This document shows positions 18,656 through 27,183 of a stretch of DNA of 64,000 nucleotides, one piece after another. How positions within the stretch are numbered: position 1 is the stretch's first letter; the number at the start of each line of letters is the position of its first letter. The stretch is from contig FR879544.1 in NCBI GenBank assembly GCA_000434475.1, positions 3,053 to 67,052 on the forward strand, read 5' to 3'. The DNA comes from Dialister sp. CAG:486 (GTDB lineage Bacteria; Bacillota; Negativicutes; Veillonellales; Dialisteraceae). The position numbers and the translations under genes are program-made. The notes under the pieces are model-generated. The model saw nothing but the letters and a program-made list of their open reading frames with translations, had not been told where the DNA came from and did not search any database.

Positions 18656-18678
18656 TTTTCTAAGATATCAAAAAATAT

Positions 18679-18707
18679 TTGACATCTATTTTTATTTCTG
18701 ATAAAAT
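18679..18707 (+). promoter_or_regulatory. Promoter of the rplU-prp-rpmA operon
   Basis: TTGACA at 18679-18684 and TAAAAT at 18702-18707 with the ideal 17-base spacer in an AT-rich stretch. Confidence 0.75.
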
Positions 18708-18719
18708 AATCAAGTCATT

Positions 18720-18800
18720 GTACAAGGTGCCATGACGCAACCGCACGGAGACGGCTCCGTAAATGCTTTCGTAAGCTGCCATATTCGGCGAGTATAGTAA
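18720..18800 (+). promoter_or_regulatory. L21 ribosomal-protein leader
   Basis: The 5' leader carries the compact hairpin region GCAACCGCACGGAGACGGCTC followed by GCTTTCGTAAGC, resembling the Firmicutes L21 leader, an autoregulatory RNA bound by a product of the operon. It lies between the promoter and AGGAGGTG before rplU. The match is by eye. Confidence 0.6.
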
Positions 18801-18815
18801 AGAGGAGGTGCACAC

Positions 18816-19124
18816 ATGTACGCAATTATCAAAACCGGTGGTAAACAGTACTGCGTTGAAGAAGGCAAAGTCATTACCATTGAAAAACTGGACGTTGAAG
18901 CAGGCGCAGAAGTAGCTTTTGATGAAGTTCTTCTCGTATCCGGCGACAGCGTAAAGATCGGTCAGCCAACAGTTGCAGGCGCAAAGGTTACTGGCAAGGT
19001 TCTGGAACAGGGTAAAGGCGCTAAGATTCGTATTTTCAAATACAAAGCTAAGTCCAACTACCGTCGTCGCCAGGGTCATCGTCAGCCTTTCACCAAGGTT
19101 CAGATCGAAAAGATCGAAGGCTAA
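18816..19124 (+). CDS. rplU: 50S ribosomal protein L21
   Basis: A 102-residue ribosomal protein binding 23S r[20 protein letters not shown] is the invariant N-terminus and [16 protein letters not shown] the basic C-terminus. AGGAGGTG precedes the ATG. Its stop overlaps the start of prp (TAATG). Highly biased codons. Confidence 0.98.
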   Translation: MYAIIKTGGKQYCVEEGKVITIEKLDVEAGAEVAFDEVLLVSGDSVKIGQPTVAGAKVTGKVLEQGKGAKIRIFKYKAKSNYRRRQGHRQPFTKVQIEKIEG

Positions 19125-19447
19125 TGATTACCGCAAGACTACACTTAGTCGAAGGGCTCTATCAGGGATTTACCATTACCGGCCATGCCGATGGGGCGAG
19201 GGAAGATAATGAGTACGATCTCATCTGTGCAGCGGTGTCAGCGATCACACTGACGATTGCTGCCGGATTGCAGGATATCCTGCAGATGGATGGGACTTTT
19301 GATTCGAAATCCGGCTTCATGAATGTGGATCTTCACTCGCATGCGAATGAAAAGAGCCAGATTCTGATAGAAACCATGGTTCATGGTTTGGAAGCCATTC
19401 AGGAGCAGTATCCTGATAAACTTAAAATTATAACGGCAAAGGGGTGA
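19124..19447 (+). CDS. prp: Ribosomal-processing cysteine protease Prp
   Basis: Prp cleaves the N-terminal extension from L27 in Firmicutes and relatives. The catalytic pair is visible: His in ITGHADGA near residue 21 and Cys in [12 protein letters not shown] near 34. Length of 107 residues is typical. It overlaps the rplU stop by one base and the rpmA region at its own end. The presence of the cleavage site in the next gene supports the assignment. Confidence 0.93.
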   Translation: MITARLHLVEGLYQGFTITGHADGAREDNEYDLICAAVSAITLTIAAGLQDILQMDGTFDSKSGFMNVDLHSHANEKSQILIETMVHGLEAIQEQYPDKLKIITAKG

Positions 19448-19452
19448 ATTAC

Positions 19453-19737
19453 ATGTTACTGTTTGATCTTCAGTTATTCGCTCATAAAAAAGGTGTTTCC
19501 AGCACAAAGAACGGCCGCGACTCCAATGCGCAGCGCCTGGGAACCAAAATGCACGCAGGTCAGATCGCTAAACCTGGCAACATCATCGTTCGCCAGAGAG
19601 GCACCCATCTCCATCCGGGTCTGAACGTTAAGATTGGCAAGGACGATACGCTCTTTGCAGTCGCAGAAGGCAGAGTTGCTTTCGAACGTCTCGGCAGAGA
19701 TAAGAGACAGGTCAGTGTTTATCCTGTAGGTGAATAA
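19453..19737 (+). CDS. rpmA: 50S ribosomal protein L27 with cleavable N-terminus
   Basis: L27 reaches the peptidyl transferase centre, so its N-terminus must be trimmed. The first residues [10 protein letters not shown] precede HKKG, matching the Prp site (cleavage after the Ala). ATG at 19453 has GGGGTGA five bases upstream; a GTG three codons earlier would lengthen the leader. Body signatures STKNGRDS and RQRGT are normal. A terminator follows. Confidence 0.96.
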   Translation: MLLFDLQLFAHKKGVSSTKNGRDSNAQRLGTKMHAGQIAKPGNIIVRQRGTHLHPGLNVKIGKDDTLFAVAEGRVAFERLGRDKRQVSVYPVGE

Positions 19738-19749
19738 TCTAAACATAAA

Positions 19750-19781
19750 GAGCTGTACTCGAAAGAGTACGGCTTTTTTAT
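19750..19781 (+). terminator. Terminator after rpmA
   Basis: GTACTC and GAGTAC pair around a GAAA loop inside AGCT ... GGCT, followed by TTTTTTA. Confidence 0.85.
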
Positions 19782-20090
19782 TTTGAAAAATCAGGGGCGA
19801 AACAGTGGTTATGGGCTTATGAAGCTCAATAGGAAAGACGCGCAAGGAAGCAGAGCGCTCTTTTTGATGAGCGCAGCGAAGCTGCCAAAAGGCCCGGGAG
19901 ACCTTAGAATCCGCTGCACATGGTCTCTGATCCATGGTCCTTCTTTCCAAGATAGTCAGATCTCATCAAATGATGTAACTATCGAAATTCACCTATTGAC
20001 GCATTTTCATTTTTATACTACCATTGACTTAAATCTATTCAAAAGCGGTGGGGGGTCTGTGTCCTCACTTGCGATAAAGGAGGAGTCAGA
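19782..20090. other. Leader region of dapB, no gene seen
   Basis: About 300 bases without a supported gene. The first 150 bases are GC-rich with self-complementary pieces (GAGCGCTC at 19854-19861; GAGACC and GGTCTC near 19899 and 19922). The next 100 are AT-rich and may hold the dapB promoter, but no clean box pair stands out. I looked for a lysine riboswitch because dapB is downstream and did not find its conserved core. Confidence 0.4.
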
Positions 20091-20882
20091 ATGATTCGTG
20101 TATTAGTGAATGGGGCTGCAGGACGCATGGGCAGCGAGGTCGTCCGCTCAGTCCTTGCAGAAGATGGTCTGGAGCTTTGCGGCGGCGTCGATATCGGTGC
20201 AGCTGGCAAAGATCTGGGAGAAGTGATCGGTATCGGACACAATGGGATGACCATTGACAAGACGCTGGAAGAAGCATTTGCCAAGGGAAAGCCGGATGTG
20301 ATCGTTGATTTTACCAGTCCGAAGGTCATTTATGAAAATGCAAAGTATGTCCTTGAAAATGGGGTCAATATCGTCATCGGAACGACCGGTCTCACGGCGA
20401 AGCAGAGAGAGGAACTCGCTGGCATTGCCGAAAAGACAGGCGCCAATGGACTTGTTGCGCCGAATTTCTCTCTGGGCGCAGTCCTTCTGATGAAGGTGTC
20501 GGCTGAGATCTCCAAATACATGCCGAATGCAGAAATCATCGAGCTCCATCACAATCATAAATATGATGCTCCTTCCGGCACAGCGAAGCTGACTGCCGAA
20601 AAAATGGCAGCTGCCCGCACCATGGAACCAGAAGCAGATGAAACAAAGGAAAGCCTGCCTGGCGTTCGCGGCGGCAAATACGAAGGAATCACCATTCACT
20701 CTGTCCGCCTCCCCGGCTATGTGGCACATCAGGAAGTCCTCTTTGGTGGCTATGGGGAGATCCTGACACTGCGTCACGATTCTCTGGATCGCAAATCCTT
20801 TATGCCGGGCGTCATGCTTGCCTGCAAAAAGTGCATGACGGTCAAAGGCTTTGTTTATGGACTTGAAAATTATTTGGAATGA
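20091..20882 (+). CDS. dapB: 4-hydroxy-tetrahydrodipicolinate reductase
   Basis: Second dedicated step of the lysine and diaminopimelate pathway, reducing the DapA product with NAD(P)H. GAAGRMG near residues 8-14 is the dinucleotide-binding loop. The catalytic ELHHNHK segment near 155-161 and KYDAPSGTA follow, as in all DapB. Length of 263 residues is normal. AGGAGG is upstream. asd follows 11 bases later and dapA is close, so three lysine-branch genes are together. Confidence 0.96.
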   Translation: MIRVLVNGAAGRMGSEVVRSVLAEDGLELCGGVDIGAAGKDLGEVIGIGHNGMTIDKTLEEAFAKGKPDVIVDFTSPKVIYENAKYVLENGVNIVIGTTGLTAKQREELAGIAEKTGANGLVAPNFSLGAVLLMKVSAEISKYMPNAEIIELHHNHKYDAPSGTAKLTAEKMAAARTMEPEADETKESLPGVRGGKYEGITIHSVRLPGYVAHQEVLFGGYGEILTLRHDSLDRKSFMPGVMLACKKCMTVKGFVYGLENYLE

Positions 20883-20893
20883 GGTGCTTGACT

Positions 20894-21928
20894 ATGAGTA
20901 AACTCCCGCGCGTCGCCGTCCTTGGTGCTACTGGTGCCGTCGGACAGGAATTTATCCGTCTGTTTGAAGAAAGAAATTTCCAGTTCGCTTCCCTGAAGCT
21001 TCTGGCCTCCAAACGCAGTGCAGGCAAGAAGCTCATGGTCTGCGGCAAGGAATATACGGTAGAGGAAGCCAAGCCGGAATCTTTTGAAAACATTGATGTG
21101 GCTCTTTTTGCAGGCGGCAGTATCAGCAAGACGCTGGCACCGGAAGCAGCCAAACGCGGCGCTGTAGTCATTGATAACTCCTCCACCTTCCGTATGGATC
21201 CGGAAGTACCGCTCGTTATTCCGGAGATCAACCCGGAGGATATTGCAAAGCACAAAGGCATCATCGCCAATCCGAACTGCTCCACCATCATCATGCTGAT
21301 GGCACTGAAGCCGATTTATGACCTTTCCCGCATTAAACGCATCGTCGTCAGCACCTATCAGGCGGTATCCGGTGCGGGCAAAGAAGGCATCGATGAGCTC
21401 TATGAAGAAGCTGCTGCTTTTGCTAAAGGCGAGAATTATGAACCGAAGATCCTTCCGTCGGCCAGCCTTCCGAAACATTACCAGATCGCATACAATCTGA
21501 TCCCGCAGATCGATATCTTCCTTGATAATGACTACACCAAGGAAGAAATGAAGATGGTGAATGAAACTCATAAGATCATGCATGATGAGGAAATCGGTGT
21601 CACCCCGACCGCTGTTCGTGTGCCGGTCGCAAGAAGCCATGCGGAGTCTATCTATGTAGAAACCGAAGAGCCGCTCACCGTCGAACAGGTGAAGAAAGCG
21701 ATCGAAGACTTCGAGGGCGCTGAACTGGTCGATGACGTAAAGAATATGATCTACCCGATGCCGCTTGATACCTCTGATAAAACAGATGTAGCTGTCGGTC
21801 GTATCCGCAAGGATCTCGTGAATCCGAATGGCATCAACCTCTGGGTGTCCGGCGATCAGATCAGAAAAGGCGCAGCGCTCAATACCCTGCAGATCGCAGA
21901 ATATATGATCGCGCATGATATGTTATAA
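20894..21928 (+). CDS. asd: Aspartate-semialdehyde dehydrogenase
   Basis: Reduces aspartyl phosphate to the semialdehyde for lysine, threonine and methionine. LGATGAVGQEF near residues 9-19 binds NADP; the catalytic cysteine is in IANPNCSTI near 127-135. Start at 20894 has GAGGTG seven bases before it; an ATG five codons earlier overlaps the dapB stop. Length of 344 residues is usual. Confidence 0.96.
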   Translation: MSKLPRVAVLGATGAVGQEFIRLFEERNFQFASLKLLASKRSAGKKLMVCGKEYTVEEAKPESFENIDVALFAGGSISKTLAPEAAKRGAVVIDNSSTFRMDPEVPLVIPEINPEDIAKHKGIIANPNCSTIIMLMALKPIYDLSRIKRIVVSTYQAVSGAGKEGIDELYEEAAAFAKGENYEPKILPSASLPKHYQIAYNLIPQIDIFLDNDYTKEEMKMVNETHKIMHDEEIGVTPTAVRVPVARSHAESIYVETEEPLTVEQVKKAIEDFEGAELVDDVKNMIYPMPLDTSDKTDVAVGRIRKDLVNPNGINLWVSGDQIRKGAALNTLQIAEYMIAHDML

Positions 21929-21929
21929 A

Positions 21930-22125
21930 AATGGTTGATGGGTTCAGGGTTAGCCCCGGGGACGTTCTGTCCCTTGATTGTGAATGAAAGCTTTGCTCGA
22001 ATGAGGAATGAAGGTGGCGGCTTCGCCGCGAATATATATGGGGCGATGCCTGAAAGTGGCATTGAAGTCACTAGTCACCAGTCACTTCTAATCCCTAATC
22101 CCTAGCCACTAATCCCTAGTTCAAA
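21930..22125. repeat. Family B mosaic repeat, copy B5
   Basis: Carries GGTTCAGGGTTAGCCCC, a TGAATGAAAGCTTTGCTCG module, the GGTGGCGGCTTCGCCGC hairpin at 22013-22029, and CACTAGTCACCAGTCAC and CTAATCCCTAATCCC units near 22070-22100. It separates asd from dapA. Confidence 0.8.
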
Positions 22126-22151
22126 GATGAAGATCCAAAGGAGATATAACT

Positions 22152-23060
22152 ATGGCAACTGCTCAGTTTGGCCGCGTCATTACGGCTATGATCACTCCAT
22201 TCACAGAAGACGGTGCTGTCGACTACGAAAGTGCTGTCGCACTCGCAAAGCATCTTGTCGCTCATGGCTCTGAGGGCCTCCTTGTCGGTGGAACCACCGG
22301 CGAAGGTGCTACCATGACTGCAGAAGAAAAGCTGAAACTGTATACCCTTATCGTAGATGCTGTCGGCAAACGTGCGGAAGGCAAGAAAGTGCCTGTCATG
22401 GGCAATATCGGTACCATCAGCACCGCAGATACCATTGCATTCGGCAACAAAGCCAAGGAAACGGGCATTGACTGCGCGCTGGTGATCGTTCCTTTCTATG
22501 TCAAACCGAACCAGGAAGGGATGTACCAGCACTTCACGGCTGTCGCTAAAGGCGTAGATCTGCCGCTCATTCTTTACAACGTACCGGGCAGAACCGGTGT
22601 GTCTATCCAGCCGGAAACCATCAAGAGAATCGTGGATGAATGTCCGAATGTCGTCGGCATCAAAGATGCAACCGGAAGCTGGGATCAGGTCACCAAGGAA
22701 AAAGCGCTTCTTCCGGAAGACTTCATGATCTACAGCGGTGATGATGCATTCACACTGCCTGTCCTTCTTGCCGGCGGCGTAGGCATCATTTCCGTTTCTG
22801 CACATGTCATCGGGGATGACATGCTCGCTATGGTGGATGCTTTTGAAAAAGGCGATCTTGCAAAAGCCAGAGAGCTGCACCTCAAGATGTATGAGATCAA
22901 CAAAGGCATGTTCTTCACGGCAAGCCCGACTCCTGTCAAAACGGCTACAAATCTGGTCGGCCAGCCTGGCGGCCACTTCCGTCTGCCGATGGTCGAACCG
23001 ACTGAAGCAGAAAAGGCAAAGGTACGTCAGATGCTCGAAAATTACGGCGGTCTGCTGTAA
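22152..23060 (+). CDS. dapA: 4-hydroxy-tetrahydrodipicolinate synthase
   Basis: Class I aldolase-fold lyase that condenses pyruvate with aspartate semialdehyde. GGTTGEGATM near residues 43-52 is the pyruvate-binding loop, YNVPGRTG carries the catalytic tyrosine, and VGIKDATG holds the Schiff-base lysine. Length of 302 residues is at the usual size. AAAGGAG precedes the ATG. A strong terminator closes the dapB-asd-dapA group. Confidence 0.96.
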   Translation: MATAQFGRVITAMITPFTEDGAVDYESAVALAKHLVAHGSEGLLVGGTTGEGATMTAEEKLKLYTLIVDAVGKRAEGKKVPVMGNIGTISTADTIAFGNKAKETGIDCALVIVPFYVKPNQEGMYQHFTAVAKGVDLPLILYNVPGRTGVSIQPETIKRIVDECPNVVGIKDATGSWDQVTKEKALLPEDFMIYSGDDAFTLPVLLAGGVGIISVSAHVIGDDMLAMVDAFEKGDLAKARELHLKMYEINKGMFFTASPTPVKTATNLVGQPGGHFRLPMVEPTEAEKAKVRQMLENYGGLL

Positions 23061-23087
23061 GAGAGCAGCTTCATGAAATAGCGCAAA

Positions 23088-23123
23088 CAAAAAGCCGGAA
23101 TACGAATGGATTCCGGCTTTTTG
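23088..23123 (+). terminator. Terminator after dapA
   Basis: AAAAAGCCGGAAT pairs with ATTCCGGCTTTTT; works in both directions. Confidence 0.9.
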
Positions 23124-23161
23124 CATGCTTGGCAGAAAGGAGAGCGAAGGACTTGGAAACG

Positions 23162-23200
23162 AAAAGACTAAAAAGGCGTAGAAAGCCTTTTTAGTCTTTT
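23162..23200. terminator. Bidirectional terminator, serving lgt
   Basis: AAAAGACTAAAAAGGC pairs with GCCTTTTTAGTCTTTT. It lies at the 3' end of lgt on the minus strand. Confidence 0.85.
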
Positions 23201-23205
23201 AGCCT

Positions 23206-24012
23206 TCAAGTGGGATCTCCGGGGGCTTTTTCTGCTTTCGCATCTGCACGATATTTGACAGAGAAGAAAATAAAGACGAGAAGAGCGCAGGTGAAGGACG
23301 TCAGACTGGTAAGCTGCGCGCTCTTGAGACCGAAGGCTAGACTGCCATAGTCACCGCGGAAGAATTCCAGAAAGAAACGAAGCAGTGAGTAGAGCATGAT
23401 GTAGAGACAGAAGGTCGTGCCGCGGGCATGTTTGAAGCAGGCATACCACAGGAGCAGTCCCAGAATGATGAGATCGCCCTGACACTCCCAGACCTCGGCA
23501 GGCCAGAGGGGCTGCGCGCCGTAGGTGCGGTAGGCAAGTGTGGTATCAGGATACAGAATCCCGAAATTGGCGCCCGTCGGATGACCGAAGGCATCACCAT
23601 TCATGAAGTTTGCGATACGTCCGATGGCCTGCCCGAAAATGATGGCGGGCGTCACGGTATCCGCAAAGGGCAGGACTGGTATCTTGTGTTTTCTGAGATA
23701 GAAATAGGCAGCCACGCAGGCAAAGATGACGCCTCCCTGGATGGCCATGCCGCCCTGCCACACGTAGGGGATCTCAAGCAGATGATCATGGTAGTAGTCC
23801 CAGTCAAAAAAGAAGACATCCCAGAGACGTCCGCCAATGATGCCGACAAAGGCGATGGTGATGCCGAGATCAAAGACATGTTCATGCCAGCCGCGGCCGT
23901 CCTTCTTCAAAAGGTAGTAGGCCATGATGCAGCCGAAGATGATGCCCAGAGAAAAAAAGATCCCATAAAAACGGATCGGAAATCCACCGATGAAAGTGAC
24001 ATATTGATGCAT
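23206..24012 (-). CDS. lgt: Prolipoprotein diacylglyceryl transferase
   Basis: Membrane enzyme that transfers diacylglycerol to the lipobox cysteine of prelipoproteins. Seven or so membrane segments are predicted. The signature appears as GRIANFMNGDAFG near residues 127-139, followed by HPTG. Length of 268 residues is normal. The start has AAAGGAG eight bases upstream on the minus strand. It stands alone, convergent with dapA. Its likely substrates in this window include the lipoproteins at 43789, 58094 (minus) and 63088. Confidence 0.94.
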   Translation of the reverse strand: MHQYVTFIGGFPIRFYGIFFSLGIIFGCIMAYYLLKKDGRGWHEHVFDLGITIAFVGIIGGRLWDVFFFDWDYYHDHLLEIPYVWQGGMAIQGGVIFACVAAYFYLRKHKIPVLPFADTVTPAIIFGQAIGRIANFMNGDAFGHPTGANFGILYPDTTLAYRTYGAQPLWPAEVWECQGDLIILGLLLWYACFKHARGTTFCLYIMLYSLLRFFLEFFRGDYGSLAFGLKSAQLTSLTSFTCALLVFIFFSVKYRADAKAEKAPGDPT

Positions 24013-24033
24013 GGATGGTACTCCTTTGTGTAA

Positions 24034-24650
24034 AGCAACCGAGAATCAGAGATGAGAAAACAAGAAGCATTTCTCACTGGGTATTTATATGAAAATCGAT
24101 CCCTGCCTCCGTTGAAATCCATAGAAGGGGATCTAAGGAAACACTGCTCAAAATCGTTCCTTTTTATTATACAACAACCGTAAAGTATGCAAAAATTAAA
24201 TACTTGTCTGTATGATACTTATACTTATATGAAAGACAGGTTCACATTATACCGAAAATTTTCATATTTGAACAATATTCAGCCAATAATAGAAAAAATT
24301 TATACATATAGGGGGTATAGGTAAACGTATAGAAAATTCGATTTCCTCATAGAGGACTAATGCGGTAAATGAGAATCAGGAAAATTCATAAATATCAGTA
24401 AAACCGAGTAAAATATGCTATGGTTAGGATCTATTCTCAAATAAAATGGAAGAATATCAGGAAATTGAAAATTTCAAAAGTACTTAAAAACTAATAATTT
24501 TATCGTTTTTTTGAAAGAAAGGACTTGAAATCCTAGAAAGCTATGGTATTATACTCATATAAGGAAAATAACTTCTAATGACTATTTACTTTTGCATAGT
24601 TGCGGGTTCAATAATAATAACAATACCCCACTAAAAATAATAACAAAGCT
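24034..24650. other. AT-rich intergenic region with a trace of family A
   Basis: Over 600 bases of AT-rich sequence, markedly poorer in GC than the genes around it. It includes a ten-base family A end (GGAAACACTG at 24137) with nothing else of the element, and the promoter of the response regulator at 24525-24552. No protein frame is supported. Possibly the remains of lost DNA or a regulatory leader. Confidence 0.5.
24525..24552 (+). promoter_or_regulatory. Promoter of the response-regulator gene
   Basis: TTGAAA at 24525-24530 and TATTAT at 24547-24552, spacer 16. It leaves an untranslated leader of about 140 bases. Confidence 0.55.
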
Positions 24651-24701
24651 GTGCGATTGGATTTCCTTTTTCTTTTTACTTGCTATGGGAGGAACTTCAT
24701 A

Positions 24702-25382
24702 ATGAGAAACTGTGTATTAATCATCGAACATGATCCGAGTGTCAGCCGTTTCATGCAGCTCAAGCTGGAAGAGGAAGGCTTCAGCTGCCTTATTGATAAT
24801 ACGGGAGAGGCGGCTGTTGATCTGGCAGGTCAGCGTCAGGTGGACTTGATCCTTCTGGATCCGGATGAACCACTGAAAGGCGGCCATGAGATTCTGGGAA
24901 AGGTGAGAGAGATCAGCTCTCTGCCGATCATCTACCTGTCTTCCGATACCTCTGTCGATGCGAAGGTCGAAGCTCTGAATGCCGGTGCCGATGATTATAT
25001 GACAAAGCCATATGCTACCAAGGAACTGATCGCTCGCATCCATTCTGCGCTGCGCCGCCACGAAGAACCGAAAATTATCGTGGACCCGGCCTTCACGATC
25101 GGTGATCTCTCCATCTATCCGGAACGTCATGAAGTACGTGCCAGTGATGAAGTTGTCGATCTCACAAAGAAAGAATTTGATCTGCTCCTTTTCCTGGCCA
25201 AGAATAAAAACCGCGTACTGAAAAGAGAAGAGATCCTGGAAAAGGTCTGGGGCTATGGCTATGCAGGAAAGACGAATATCGTGGACGTTTATGTCCGCTA
25301 TCTGCGCAGCAAGATCGATGAAAAAGTCGGCAAGAAATACATCCATACCGTTCGTGGCATCGGCTACGTAGCTAGAGACTGA
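24702..25382 (+). CDS. OmpR/PhoB-type response regulator (orphan)
   Basis: N-terminal receiver domain (residues 1-115) with IIEHD as the acidic pocket, LILLD ending at the likely phospho-aspartate near 53, and the conserved Thr/Ser and Lys (IYLSSD and MTKPY). A C-terminal winged helix (YPERHEVRASDEVVDLTKKE through VRGIGYVARD) binds DNA. ATG at 24702 has GGGAGGA upstream; the frame open further upstream lacks a ribosome site. No histidine kinase gene is adjacent, so its sensor is elsewhere. rnmV starts four bases after it. Length is 226 residues. Confidence 0.9.
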   Translation: MRNCVLIIEHDPSVSRFMQLKLEEEGFSCLIDNTGEAAVDLAGQRQVDLILLDPDEPLKGGHEILGKVREISSLPIIYLSSDTSVDAKVEALNAGADDYMTKPYATKELIARIHSALRRHEEPKIIVDPAFTIGDLSIYPERHEVRASDEVVDLTKKEFDLLLFLAKNKNRVLKREEILEKVWGYGYAGKTNIVDVYVRYLRSKIDEKVGKKYIHTVRGIGYVARD

Positions 25383-25385
25383 TAT

Positions 25386-25934
25386 ATGATCCGTCAAGTC
25401 ATTGTCGTAGAAGGTAAATCGGATATCGCTCGTGTGAGCCATGCCGTAGAAGCTGATATGATCGCCACGGAAGGCTTTGGCATCCGCCGCGAAACATTAG
25501 AACAGATCCGCCTCGCTTATGAAAAGCGGGGCATCATCATCCTGACGGATCCCGATGGTCCGGGAGAACGCATCCGTCAGCGACTGACCCGTCTTTTCCC
25601 GAAGGCTCTTCACGCCTTCGTGCCGAAGTCAGAAGCCTCCACAGAAAATGATGTCGGGATAGAAGACGCTTCGCCCGAGTCCATCCGAAAGGCGCTGTCC
25701 TGTCTCCGTGTCCAATATCAGGAAGACTCGGAGGAGTTTTCGATGGGAGATATTTTTGCGGCAGGTCTTACAGGCAGGCCGGATTCTTCTGAAAAAAGAG
25801 CCAGAGTCGGTGCGCTCCTTGGTATCGGCTATGGGAATGGGAAACAGTTTTTGAAACGGCTGAATCATTTCGGCATTATTCGCAGCGAGTGGGAAAAGGC
25901 ATTGGAAGCATGCCAGAAGGAGCCGACATGTTAG
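25386..25934 (+). CDS. rnmV: Ribonuclease M5
   Basis: TOPRIM-domain nuclease that finishes 5S rRNA ends in Firmicutes. VIVVEGKSD near residues 5-13 and ILTDPDGPGERIR near 53-65 are the acidic TOPRIM motifs. Length of 182 residues is right. Its 3' end overlaps ksgA by seven bases from the ksgA start chosen here. The rnmV-ksgA pair is conserved in Firmicutes. Confidence 0.94.
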   Translation: MIRQVIVVEGKSDIARVSHAVEADMIATEGFGIRRETLEQIRLAYEKRGIIILTDPDGPGERIRQRLTRLFPKALHAFVPKSEASTENDVGIEDASPESIRKALSCLRVQYQEDSEEFSMGDIFAAGLTGRPDSSEKRARVGALLGIGYGNGKQFLKRLNHFGIIRSEWEKALEACQKEPTC

Positions 25935-26785
25935 ACGCCAATTTAGCAGATCGTAAAGTCGTCCAGTATGTGATGAACCGCTTCGGTATCCACGCGAAGC
26001 ACCGCCTGGGGCAGAACTTTCTCATCCGACCCGATGTCGTTGCTGCCATCGCAGAGGCTGCTGAACTCAGCGATGGGACGCCTGTCATGGAGATCGGGGC
26101 CGGTATCGGCACTCTGACGCAGGCACTCGCGGAGACCGGCGCGGATGTGACAGCCTTCGAGCTGGATCAGAGCTTGAAGCGCGTCCTCGACCATACACTG
26201 GAACATTATAAAAATATTCATATCATCTATGAGGATGTGCTGAAAGCCGACCTCAAGACCATTCTGGGAGAAAAGGACTGGCACTGCGCGGCGAATCTGC
26301 CGTACTATGTGACCACGCCGATCCTTCTGACGCTCATTCAGTCAGGACTTCCCATTTCTCTCTTCGTATTCATGATGCAGAAGGAAGTGGCAGACCGCAT
26401 CCTGGCTGCGCCCGGCTCGAAGGACTACGGCGCTTTGACACTTGCGGTACAGTTTGACTGCACGGCAGAGCGTGTCATCGACATCCCGCCGACCGCCTTC
26501 ATCCCGCGCCCGCAGGTCACGTCGACGGTGCTCAAGATCCGCCGTCGCGAGAGACCGGCAGTCGAGGTGAAGGATAGAAAGCTCTTCTTCAGCCTCGTCA
26601 AGATGGGCTTCGGCCAGCGCCGCAAAGTCTTCACCAATGCCATGAAAGCAGGCGGCATCTCTGCCGATATGGTGAAGGCAATCCTCGAAAAAGCGGATAT
26701 TGACGGTTCTCGCCGCGGAGAGACCTTTTCGATGGAAGAGTATGGCCGCATGGCAGATGCATGGTATGAATTGATCCATGAATAA
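25928..26785 (+). CDS. rsmA: 16S rRNA dimethyladenosine transferase
   Basis: KsgA/RsmA dimethylates two adjacent adenosines near the 3' end of 16S rRNA. HRLGQNFLI near residues 27-35, MEIGAGIGTLTQAL (SAM motif I) and AANLPYYVTTPIL (motif IV) are diagnostic. ATG at 25928 has AAGGAG five bases upstream; longer frames from earlier ATGs run inside rnmV. The length is 285 residues. The decayed insertion element begins 15 bases after its stop. Confidence 0.95.
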   Translation: MLDANLADRKVVQYVMNRFGIHAKHRLGQNFLIRPDVVAAIAEAAELSDGTPVMEIGAGIGTLTQALAETGADVTAFELDQSLKRVLDHTLEHYKNIHIIYEDVLKADLKTILGEKDWHCAANLPYYVTTPILLTLIQSGLPISLFVFMMQKEVADRILAAPGSKDYGALTLAVQFDCTAERVIDIPPTAFIPRPQVTSTVLKIRRRERPAVEVKDRKLFFSLVKMGFGQRRKVFTNAMKAGGISADMVKAILEKADIDGSRRGETFSMEEYGRMADAWYELIHE

Positions 26786-26865
26786 GAAAAGTCCCACTGA
26801 TGTTGATATGATCCCCCTAAAGCAGACAAGGTAAATAACCAAACTGCTTTAGGGGGATTTTTTTT

Positions 26866-27183
26866 ATGGCCAAAAGGAAACATAGAGCAGATTGGATGCT
26901 TGCCAGAGTGAGAGAATATCTTTCCGGCAAAGGATCTTACCGACAAATCGCCAGAGCGAATGGGATATCCGAGCGGAGTCTTCGTGGCTGGGTAAGGAAA
27001 TACGAGGAACAGGGCGAGGCCTCTTTCATAGAAAGAGCTGGAAACGCGAGCTACAGTAAGGAATTCAAGGCAAGCTGCGTCCTTGCCGCGCTACGTGGCG
27101 AGGGCAGCATGGAACGCCTCCGGCGTGAGAACCAGCGCTTGAAACGGCAGCTTGAGGAACAGGAGAGGCTGGTCTATTTCTAA
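26866..27183 (+). CDS. IS3-family OrfA (helix-turn-helix)
   Basis: A 105-residue DNA-binding protein: a helix-turn-helix near residues 20-45 (GSYRQIARANGISERSLRGW) and a leucine-zipper-like C-terminus (LRRENQRLKRQLEEQERL). It overlaps orfB. The overlapping frame is +1, not the -1 normal for this family, which may be another sign of decay. Confidence 0.8.
   Translation: MAKRKHRADWMLARVREYLSGKGSYRQIARANGISERSLRGWVRKYEEQGEASFIERAGNASYSKEFKASCVLAALRGEGSMERLRRENQRLKRQLEEQERLVYF

Noticed and set aside
19782-20090. Lysine riboswitch before dapB
   Set aside because: I looked for the L-box core because of the downstream genes; the conserved segments are not present.
23428-24033. 201-codon plus-strand frame antisense to lgt
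   Set aside because: lgt has the family signature and a good ribosome site; the opposite frame has neither.
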